A stretch of 11,994 bases of DNA from an uncultured Gemmatimonadales bacterium. Lineage in GTDB: Bacteria; Gemmatimonadota; Gemmatimonadetes; Longimicrobiales; Gaopeijiaceae. How positions within the stretch are numbered: the stretch's first letter is position 1; the number at the start of each line of letters is the position of its first letter. Made by a program: the position numbers and the translations under genes. The notes beneath the pieces are model-generated. The model was given only the letters and a program-made list of their open reading frames with translations. It searched no databases and had not been told where the DNA came from. Where the stretch lies: assembly GCA_937982605.1 (NCBI GenBank), contig CALJLC010000286.1, forward strand, positions 1-11,994, given 5' to 3'. Positions 5,837 to 11,994 of this stretch are shown one piece after another.

Positions 5837-7662
5837 GGTATGACTCCGTCGTGGGCGGCTTCGTTCGCGGGCCGCGGATCGCTCGTGGCCGATCCTCCGA
5901 CTCCGCCTCCGCCGCGAGCACCGCCCGAGGCGGGCGCCGTGCCGGCGGTCGGATCGCGCAGGACCTCGACGTCGATCGTCGTGACGATCCCGTCGATCAC
6001 TTCGACCACACCGAGGCGGAGCTCCCCGGCCTCGATCGTGGCGCCCCGGCGCAGCTCGCCCGCGAGTCGCTCCACGAGGAGGTCGCCGAGGGTCCGCTCG
6101 GGGTCCGGATCCAGGTGGACGCCGTAGAACTCCTCCACCTCTCCGACGGTGGCGGACGCGCTCATCGGAAAGGCCATCTCCACGACGCGTTCCTGCTCGG
6201 GCAGCTGCCGTGGCGCGAACATGCGGTCGACCATCGGGCGCACGGCGGGCTTGAGGACCACGAACACGTGATCACCCGCCTCGATGCTCGTGCTCCCCCG
6301 GGGCGGGATCATGTCGCCGTCCCGCAGGAGCATGGCGATGACGGCGGTCTCGGGGAGCGCGAGTGCGCGCACGCGGCGCCCGGCGGCGAGGCAGGAGGGC
6401 TCGACGAGGTAGTCGACGATGTCGCCGTCGACGTCCTTGAGCGACGTGATCTCCAGCGTGACCGGCGGAGCCGGCACGCCCGCCTCGCGCACGCCCAGCC
6501 GATCGGCCGCCCAGGGCAGGCTCCACCCCTGGAGTAGCGCGGACAGGAGCACGACGAAGAAGACGACGTCGAAGAGCTCGAGCGCCCCCGGGGCCCCGCC
6601 GAGGAGGGGGTAGATGGCGAGGACGATCGGGATCGCGCCCTTCAGCCCGGCCCATGCCAGGAAGGCGAGCTCACGGGCCGTGAAGCCGAACGGGGCGAGC
6701 GTGGTGAAGACCGCCACGGGGCGAGCGACGAAGATGAGCACGGCCCCGGTGAGCGCGCCTTCGAGGGTCACGTCCGCGATCCGGGAGGGGGTGGCCAGCA
6801 GCCCGAGCATGACGAACATGACGATCTGAGCCAGCCACGCCGCCCCGTCGTGAGCGAGCCGGACGCCGCGATTGAAGACCATGCGGCGGTTTCCCATCAC
6901 GATGCCCGCCAGGTAGACCGCCAGGAAGCCGCTCCCGCCGAGGTAGGCCGGAAGGCCGTACGCCAGCAGCGCGATGCCCACGGTCATGGCCGGATAGAGA
7001 CCTGCCGCGTCGAGCCGCACGCGATTCACGAGCACGGTCCCACCCCACCCGACGAGCAGCCCGCCTAGCGCGCCGATCACCCCCTGCCGCAGGAAGAACG
7101 CCACCATCGGCCAACCCGGCTCCATCGTGCCGGTGAGCAGCCCGACGAGTCCCAGGGTGAGAAGCACCGCCATCGGATCGTTCGAGCCCGACTCCACCTC
7201 CAGCGTGGCGGCGACCCGCTCGCGGAGGTGGAGCCCCTGCCCCCGGAGGATCGCGAACACGGCCGCCGCGTCCGTGGAGCCGACGATGCTCCCGAGCAGG
7301 AGCCCCGTGGTGAGCGGCACGCCGAGGAGCCAGGAGGCGAAGACGCCCGTCACCCCCGCGGTGAGCAGAACGCCGACGGTGGAGAGCGCGAGGGCGGGCC
7401 GCCACACGAGCCCCACCGAGCTCAGGCGGGTGCTGAGCCCCCCGTCGAAGAGAATGAGGAGGAGCGCGACCGTGCCCGCTCCGTGGGCGAGCGCGAAGTC
7501 GTCGAACGCCAGCCCCAGGAGCCCGTCCTCCCCCGCCAGCATGCCGACCGCCAGAAAGAGGACGAGCGTGGGCACGCCGGCCCGGGTCGAGAGCTTGCTC
7601 GAGAGGATCGCGGCGAGGAGGAGGACGGCCGAAAGAAGGATCAGGGCTTCGATTCGCGGCAT
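5833..7662 (-). CDS. nhaP2: Potassium/proton antiporter, NhaP2/CvrA type
   Basis: A 609-residue inner-membrane cation/proton antiporter (Na_H_Exchanger domain, about residues 5-385, a dozen or so hydrophobic segments). The ion-site motifs are 'GSTDAAAVFAIL' (Thr130-Asp131) and 'ESGSNDPMA' (Asn161-Asp162). Residues about 400-472 form a TrkA-C (RCK-C) regulatory domain, and about 495-570 a CorC/HlyC-associated domain with 'FYGVHLDPDPERTLGDLLVE'. This three-part architecture is that of E. coli NhaP2/CvrA, a K+(Na+)/H+ exchanger involved in cell-volume and potassium control; K+ selectivity here is inferred from it. The tail after 572 is Gly/Ala/Pro-rich and likely disordered. The ATG lacks a strong ribosome site. 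The gene lies 73 bases after the serine hydrolase gene and overlaps the YaiI gene by four bases. Confidence 0.93.
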   Translation of the reverse strand: MPRIEALILLSAVLLLAAILSSKLSTRAGVPTLVLFLAVGMLAGEDGLLGLAFDDFALAHGAGTVALLLILFDGGLSTRLSSVGLVWRPALALSTVGVLLTAGVTGVFASWLLGVPLTTGLLLGSIVGSTDAAAVFAILRGQGLHLRERVAATLEVESGSNDPMAVLLTLGLVGLLTGTMEPGWPMVAFFLRQGVIGALGGLLVGWGGTVLVNRVRLDAAGLYPAMTVGIALLAYGLPAYLGGSGFLAVYLAGIVMGNRRMVFNRGVRLAHDGAAWLAQIVMFVMLGLLATPSRIADVTLEGALTGAVLIFVARPVAVFTTLAPFGFTARELAFLAWAGLKGAIPIVLAIYPLLGGAPGALELFDVVFFVVLLSALLQGWSLPWAADRLGVREAGVPAPPVTLEITSLKDVDGDIVDYLVEPSCLAAGRRVRALALPETAVIAMLLRDGDMIPPRGSTSIEAGDHVFVVLKPAVRPMVDRMFAPRQLPEQERVVEMAFPMSASATVGEVEEFYGVHLDPDPERTLGDLLVERLAGELRRGATIEAGELRLGVVEVIDGIVTTIDVEVLRDPTAGTAPASGGARGGGGVGGSATSDPRPANEAAHDGVIP

Positions 7663-7735
7663 GAATCCGATCGATCTTCCGTGGGGCCGGCTTCAGCGGC
7701 GGCCGTACCACAGCACGGCGCCGGGGAGTGCTTCC

Positions 7736-9034
7736 TCAGTTCGTCTCCGCCATGTCCCCCATGGCGTCGAAGATCATCCCGAGTAGATCGTTCATGGCGC
7801 CGCCCCTGATCCAGCGGGCGACCACGACGAGCTCGTTGGCCGGATCGACGTACACGAGGTTGGAGCCGGCCCCCGAGTGCGTCCACGTGTACTCCGGTGC
7901 GTTCGGATAGCGGCCACGGTCGGTGTTGAGGTAGAAGTTCATGTAGCCGTAGCCGTCGTTCACCGCGCCGGGCGTGGTCGCCATGTCGATCCACTCCTCG
8001 GATACGAGGCGCTGGCCGTTCCACATGCCCTTGTGGAGCGTCAGCAGGCCGAAGCGACCCAGGTCGTAGGCATTGATGAGCATGCCCCCGCCCCAATGGG
8101 ATCCGCCGGAGACGACCTGCACCATCTTGCCGTCGAGGATGATCCACGAGTTGTCGTACCCGTGCCAGCGCCAGGTGGGCGAGGCGCCGATGGGGTCCAT
8201 GACGTACTCACGCAGGACATGCGGAAGGGGTCGACGCCAGACGCTGGTCGCGGCCAGGCCGAGCAGGTTGACCCGTGTGTCGTTGTACTCGAAGACGGTG
8301 CCGGGCGCGTTGCGCGGACGCGTCTTCCAGGTCGAGCGGTCCTCGTCAGGCCGGTCCGCCCACTCGGGCTTGCCCCAGAGCGTCCCTTCCCAGTCGCTCG
8401 TCTGACGGAGGAGATGATCCCAGGTGATCCCGCGGTTGTGCTCCGACTCGAAGAGGAGCTTCGGACGGCGGGCCGTCTGGTCGTCGGGCTCGCCGTCGTA
8501 CGCTTCCAGCACGATCGGCGGCATGTAGTCCCGGACCAGATCGTCGACGCTGCCGATCAGCCCCTGGTCGTACGCCAGCCCGACGGTCGTCGAGAGGAAG
8601 CTCTTCGCGACGCTGAAGGTGTTGTCCACCTTCGACGGCTCACCCCACTCGGCCACGATGTAGCCCCGGTGGATGATGAGCCCGCTCTGCGGCGCCCGCA
8701 CCGTGAACGGGCCGATGGCCTCACCGTACGGCTCCCGCGCGAAGGTCATCTGGTGGTTGAAGTCGAGGTCCCGCGGCGAGCTCGACTCGGACGCGATCGC
8801 GAAGTCGACGGCGGCCTGGAGTCGCTCGGCGTCGAAGCCGGCCTCTGCGGGGGTTCGACGCTCCCAGTCGAGGTGGTGACCCGGCCAGTACGTCTGCGCC
8901 GCGGCGCCCGTCGGGGCCGAGAGCACGGCGGCGGCGACCAGCGCGGCCGCGCGGCCCACGGCGCCACGGGGACGCCTGCGGGTCGAGGGGCGCAGGGAGG
9001 GGCGGTGGGTGTGGGTCGGGCGGGCGTGGCGCAT
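7736..9034 (-). CDS. Secreted serine hydrolase, class C beta-lactamase family
   Basis: A 432-residue enzyme of the AmpC/DD-peptidase/esterase fold. A long basic leader (residues 1-28) precedes a hydrophobic core and a cleavage region AAA-QT near residue 47, so it should be exported. The nucleophile motif SVAK is at 141-144 (Ser141, Lys144); the second motif is YND at 250-252, where Y-x-N is usual; the third is HSG at 386-388, in place of KTG. These features place it among broad-specificity serine hydrolases (esterase, amidase or peptidase activity) rather than true beta-lactamases; the substrate is unknown. The frame is open upstream to 9223, but ATG 9034 has GGAGG five bases before it and a complete signal, so I chose it. 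It may be co-transcribed with the antiporter 73 bases downstream, though the functional link is not obvious. Confidence 0.88.
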   Translation of the reverse strand: MRHARPTHTHRPSLRPSTRRRPRGAVGRAAALVAAAVLSAPTGAAAQTYWPGHHLDWERRTPAEAGFDAERLQAAVDFAIASESSSPRDLDFNHQMTFAREPYGEAIGPFTVRAPQSGLIIHRGYIVAEWGEPSKVDNTFSVAKSFLSTTVGLAYDQGLIGSVDDLVRDYMPPIVLEAYDGEPDDQTARRPKLLFESEHNRGITWDHLLRQTSDWEGTLWGKPEWADRPDEDRSTWKTRPRNAPGTVFEYNDTRVNLLGLAATSVWRRPLPHVLREYVMDPIGASPTWRWHGYDNSWIILDGKMVQVVSGGSHWGGGMLINAYDLGRFGLLTLHKGMWNGQRLVSEEWIDMATTPGAVNDGYGYMNFYLNTDRGRYPNAPEYTWTHSGAGSNLVYVDPANELVVVARWIRGGAMNDLLGMIFDAMGDMAETN

Positions 9035-9155
9035 CGTCGCCTCCGGGCGATCGTCGAGGAGCCGACACGGTAGACGACGATCGGGTCGCACGCCACGGGC
9101 CGTCGACCGGGGGGCGACGGCGGTGAGGACACTCCCCAGTCGGCGAGGCGCCCCG

Positions 9156-9161
9156 TATCTT
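9156..9161 (+). promoter_or_regulatory. Possible -10 element for the nuclease gene in the divergent gap
   Basis: TATCTT lies 49 bases before the ATG at 9211, a 4/6 match to the -10 consensus that stands out as AT-rich in a GC-rich gap. No TTG-type -35 sits at the right distance, so this is weak. On the other strand, TACCGT (9072-9067) may be the -10 of the serine hydrolase gene, again without a clear -35. No other structure is evident in the 176-base divergent gap. Confidence 0.3.
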
Positions 9162-9210
9162 GCGGCGGCGCGGGGCGGCCGGCCCGGTGCCGTGACCGCC
9201 GCCCCGAGGC

Positions 9211-11994
9211 ATGACGCCCCCACCGCCCCCAGGCACCGCCCGCCTCGTCGACTCGCTCCGCCGTGTGGCGAGCCGCAACCGCCTGGCCCGCAAGCTCCTC
9301 GTGGCCCCGAATTTCGCCGCGGGCCGCGAGCTCCTGCGTCGGCTCGCAGCCGAGCACGGAGGGTGGATCGGGTTCGAGGTCACCACCCCTCATCGCCTGG
9401 CCCAGCGTCTCGCACTGGCCCACTCCGAAGACGAGCCGACGCGACTGCTCGACGCCTTCGAGCAGCAGTCCCTGCTGGACCAGGCGATCGATTCCGTGCT
9501 GCCCTCCGAGAGCGGACCGCTCGCCGAGCTCTCCGAGGGGGTCGGCTTCCGCGAGCGACTCCACGGGGCGATCGTGGCGCTCCGGCTGGCCGGCATCGGG
9601 CCGCACGAGCTCGATGCGGCTCGCTTCGCGCAGTGGCAGAAGCGGCTCTTCCTGCTGCGCGTGTTGCGTCGGTACGAGCGGCTGCTGGCCGAGGGGCGAT
9701 GGGCGGACACCGCGGCGGTGATCTCCGCCGCGCTGGAGACGCTGGAGGCGGAGGGCCGACGACTCCCGGCGATCCTCGACGCCGACGTCGTGGCGTTGAT
9801 GCCCGGGCTCGGCACACGCGGGCTACAGGGGCGACTCGTTTCCGCGCTCGCCGCGCGCGGCGCCAAGGTGCTCGACACCGATCCCGTGGTCGGCCTCGAA
9901 CCACCTGCGGGTACGCTGCAGTCGCGCAACGGGGAGCCCGGTCCCGGCTCGTACCTCTACGCGCCGACGGCCGCCTCCGCCGACGAGCCGCTGCGCATCG
10001 ACCTCTTCGCCGCCGCGTCGATCGAAGCCGAGCTGCGCGAAGTGCTGCGCCGGGTGGTGGCCCGGGGGCTGGCGTGGGATCAGGTCGAAATCGTGGCCAC
10101 CGACGCCGCGGCGTACGGATCCGCGCTACACGCGCTCGGCACCCGGCTCGGCATTCCGGCCACGTACGCGACCGGGCTGCCGATCGGACGCACGCGCACC
10201 GGACGCGTCGTCCAGACGTACCTCGACTGGATCGAGGGAGGGTTTCAGGCACAGCCGATCCGGCGGCTGCTCGAGGCGGGCGACCTCCGTCCACGCAGGT
10301 CCGCCTCGGGGCCGGTTCCCGCTCCCGCGGCGTTGGCACGCCGCTTTCGCTCGCTCCGCATCGGGTGGGGCCGCAAGCGCTATCGGTCGCAGATCCGCGC
10401 GGCTCTCGAGGGTCTCGACGAGATCGGGCCGGACCGGCACGAGTCGACCGAGCGCTTCGAACGCCGCCGCGAGCGAGCCCGGTCGGAGCTCGAGGCGCTC
10501 AAGGCGATCCTCTTCCCGGCGCTGAAGGCGACCCCCGCCGTTCCCGACCGGATGGGCGAGGGAGGCGCGCACGTTTCGCCGGCCGAGCTGGCGGGGGGGC
10601 TCCAGGCATTCCTCCGTCGGGTACCGCGTGGCCGTGGGCCGGACCGCGTGGCCCGCGAGGAGGTCACCCGAATCCTCGACCGGGTCGCCGCTACGCTGCA
10701 TCGGCGTACCGAGTTCCGGGCGGCGGTGTCGATCCTCCGCCAGTATCTCGACGTCCGCGTGCGCCCCCGGACGCCGGGCGACGATCCCGACGGCGCGGGC
10801 GCGCCCTGGTCGTCGATGGGTGGCGCGCTGCACCTGAGCGATCTCGAGCACGGGGGCTACACCGGCCGGCCCGCGGTCTTCGTCGTCGGCCTCGACGCAG
10901 AGCGGATGCCCGGCGGCGGCGCGCAGGATCCGGTGCTCCTCGACGGGGACCGACGGGTCCTCGGGGACGCCCTGCCCACGTCGGCGGAGCTGCTGCGCGA
11001 GCGCATCTGGGGCTTCGCGGCGCTATTCGCCAGGCTGCGCGGGACGGTCACCCTGAGCTACGGAGCCTGGCAAGCGACCGAGGCCCGGTCGGTCGGTCCC
11101 TCCTCCGTCCTGCTCCAGGCGCTGCGACTGACGCGCAGAGACGACACGCTCGCGTTTCAACAGCTGCACGACGAGCTCGGCCGCGTGGTCGGCGCGGTCC
11201 CGCGGGGGGACGGTGCGCTGCTCGACCCCGACGACTTCTGGATGCGAGCCCTGGGCTCCGGCGTGGTACTTCGGCGGGGGCTCCGCGCGGTCCGGGCGTC
11301 GTACCCCGAGCTCGACGGCGGGCTGGCCGCCGAGGCCGAGCGGAAGGGCGGCACGCCGTCGGCGATCCACGGGGTGATCACGCCCCGCCCGGAGCTCTTC
11401 GATCCGCGCCGCAGCGAGTCGATCTTGGTGTCGGCCAGCCGGCTCGAAGCACTCGGCAGGTGTCCGCTGCGGTACCTGCACGCCTCGGTCCTGCGCGTCT
11501 ACCCTCCGGACGATCCGGAGCTCGACCCCGACGTCTGGCTCGACCCGAGGCAGCGTGGCAGCCTCCTGCACTCGGTCTTCGACCGGACGCTGAGGGACTC
11601 CGTGGATTCGGGCGTGCGGGTCGACGATGCGGCCTTCGAGCGACTGGCGCTCGAGCGGCTCGCCGAGGGGATCGCGCAGCTCCGCCACGAGGTTCCGATC
11701 CCGGGCGAGGGCACGCTGCAGAGAGAGAGCGCCGCGCTCCGCGAGGACGTGCGCTCCTTCGTGCGCATGGTCCGTGAGGACGGAGCAAAGTGGGTCCGAC
11801 TGGAGCTGCGTTTCGGCCTCGAGGGCGACGAGCCGGTCACCCTCGACCTTCCCGGCGGCACGCTCAGGCTCCGCGGCGCGATCGACCGGGTCGACGAGGA
11901 TCTCGCGGGGCTCCACGTGATCGACTATAAGACCGGAACCGCGTACGGCTTCGAGCGAGGCGTCTTCGACGGTGGGCGCCGTCTCCAGCACGCG
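9211..11994 (+). CDS. AddB-like PD-(D/E)XK nuclease, 3' end beyond window
   Basis: At least 928 residues, open to the right edge. This is the RecB-family nuclease subunit of an AddAB-type helicase-nuclease that processes double-strand breaks for recombination. The N-terminal ~700 residues are a helicase-like region; the place of Walker A reads LLVAPNFAAGREL (about 30-42) without GK[S/T], so this ATPase site looks degenerate. A late helicase-type motif 'AVFVVGLDAERMPG' lies near 555-568. The nuclease domain begins at Cys751 (RCPLRYL), likely the first Fe-S ligand; then come RGSLLH with His787, Asp892 in GAIDRVD, and Asp905/Lys907 in IDYKTG. The 13-residue Asp-Asp spacing matches RecB nucleases. 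Remaining Fe-S cysteines would lie beyond the edge. An in-frame stop (9193) makes ATG 9211 the first possible start; GAGG is only one base away. An AddA/UvrD helicase probably follows. Confidence 0.9.
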   Translation, partial: MTPPPPPGTARLVDSLRRVASRNRLARKLLVAPNFAAGRELLRRLAAEHGGWIGFEVTTPHRLAQRLALAHSEDEPTRLLDAFEQQSLLDQAIDSVLPSESGPLAELSEGVGFRERLHGAIVALRLAGIGPHELDAARFAQWQKRLFLLRVLRRYERLLAEGRWADTAAVISAALETLEAEGRRLPAILDADVVALMPGLGTRGLQGRLVSALAARGAKVLDTDPVVGLEPPAGTLQSRNGEPGPGSYLYAPTAASADEPLRIDLFAAASIEAELREVLRRVVARGLAWDQVEIVATDAAAYGSALHALGTRLGIPATYATGLPIGRTRTGRVVQTYLDWIEGGFQAQPIRRLLEAGDLRPRRSASGPVPAPAALARRFRSLRIGWGRKRYRSQIRAALEGLDEIGPDRHESTERFERRRERARSELEALKAILFPALKATPAVPDRMGEGGAHVSPAELAGGLQAFLRRVPRGRGPDRVAREEVTRILDRVAATLHRRTEFRAAVSILRQYLDVRVRPRTPGDDPDGAGAPWSSMGGALHLSDLEHGGYTGRPAVFVVGLDAERMPGGGAQDPVLLDGDRRVLGDALPTSAELLRERIWGFAALFARLRGTVTLSYGAWQATEARSVGPSSVLLQALRLTRRDDTLAFQQLHDELGRVVGAVPRGDGALLDPDDFWMRALGSGVVLRRGLRAVRASYPELDGGLAAEAERKGGTPSAIHGVITPRPELFDPRRSESILVSASRLEALGRCPLRYLHASVLRVYPPDDPELDPDVWLDPRQRGSLLHSVFDRTLRDSVDSGVRVDDAAFERLALERLAEGIAQLRHEVPIPGEGTLQRESAALREDVRSFVRMVREDGAKWVRLELRFGLEGDEPVTLDLPGGTLRLRGAIDRVDEDLAGLHVIDYKTGTAYGFERGVFDGGRRLQHA

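Noticed and set aside
4773..5921. 382-residue minus-strand open frame
   Set aside because: Arg/Gly/Pro/Ser-rich shadow crossing several genes of both strands; the YaiI frame in the same area is the real one.
7877..9073. 398-residue plus-strand open frame opposite the serine hydrolase
   Set aside because: Val/Arg/His-rich antisense shadow; the minus strand carries SxxK, Tyr and HSG motifs, a signal peptide and a ribosome site.
9009..11777. 922-residue plus-strand open frame
   Set aside because: It is a +2-frame shadow of the AddB-like gene: very Arg/Ala/Gly/Pro-rich, without domain motifs, while the frame from 9211 carries all nuclease motifs.
1..11994. A new defence island, mobile element or CRISPR locus
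   Set aside because: No direct-repeat array, transposase, integrase, phage gene or toxin-antitoxin pair was seen; the AddB-like gene is an ordinary repair gene and is not by itself evidence of a defence island.

Overview
The window is 11,994 bases of GC-rich chromosomal DNA (estimated by eye at about 70% GC, with codon third positions almost all G or C) from what looks like a Gemmatimonadota-type or similar environmental bacterium. That placement is inference. It rests on the GC content, the secreted serine hydrolase and Tat-exported epimerase families, a lipoprotein with a beta-propeller, and a left-edge membrane protein of a style I associate with that phylum; no ribosomal RNA or other phylogenetic marker is present. 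I see no tRNA, rRNA, insertion sequence, prophage or CRISPR array.

Layout. (1) 1-85, minus: first 28 codons of a membrane protein running off the left edge. Its promoter (158-187) has a perfect 7+7 bp dyad (146-162) overlapping the -10, a likely repressor site. (2) 376-2307, plus: a large lipoprotein with a lipocalin-like region, an Ig-like region and a C-terminal beta-propeller, followed by a GC hairpin. (3) 2417-5355, plus: a probable operon of five genes: a DUF4256 protein, a Tat-exported NAD(P)-dependent epimerase/dehydratase, a secreted metallo-beta-lactamase-fold hydrolase overlapping it by 8 bases, a previously easy-to-miss 54-residue ORF, and a 122-residue orphan joined to it by a 4-base GTGA overlap.

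(4) 5378-9034, minus, read leftwards: a secreted class C beta-lactamase-like serine hydrolase (9034-7736), a 73-base gap, a NhaP2/CvrA-type K+/H+ antiporter with TrkA-C and CorC/HlyC-type regulatory domains (7662-5833), then a YaiI/YqxD (UPF0178) protein joined to the antiporter by another 4-base GTGA overlap. (5) 9211 to the right edge, plus: an AddB-like PD-(D/E)XK nuclease, at least 928 residues and cut by the window end, divergent from the serine hydrolase. An AddA-type UvrD helicase would be expected just beyond the edge.

How the genes work together: region 3 couples two exported enzymes (oxidoreductase and metallo-hydrolase), so it may act on an extracytoplasmic sugar or lactone-like substrate, but the substrate cannot be read from sequence. 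Region 4 couples ion homeostasis to a conserved protein of unknown role. Region 5 belongs to double-strand break repair. I found no convincing evidence of a new multi-gene defence or mobile system; the most interesting leads are the operator at the left end, the Tat-exported oxidoreductase/hydrolase pair and the two orphan small genes after it.
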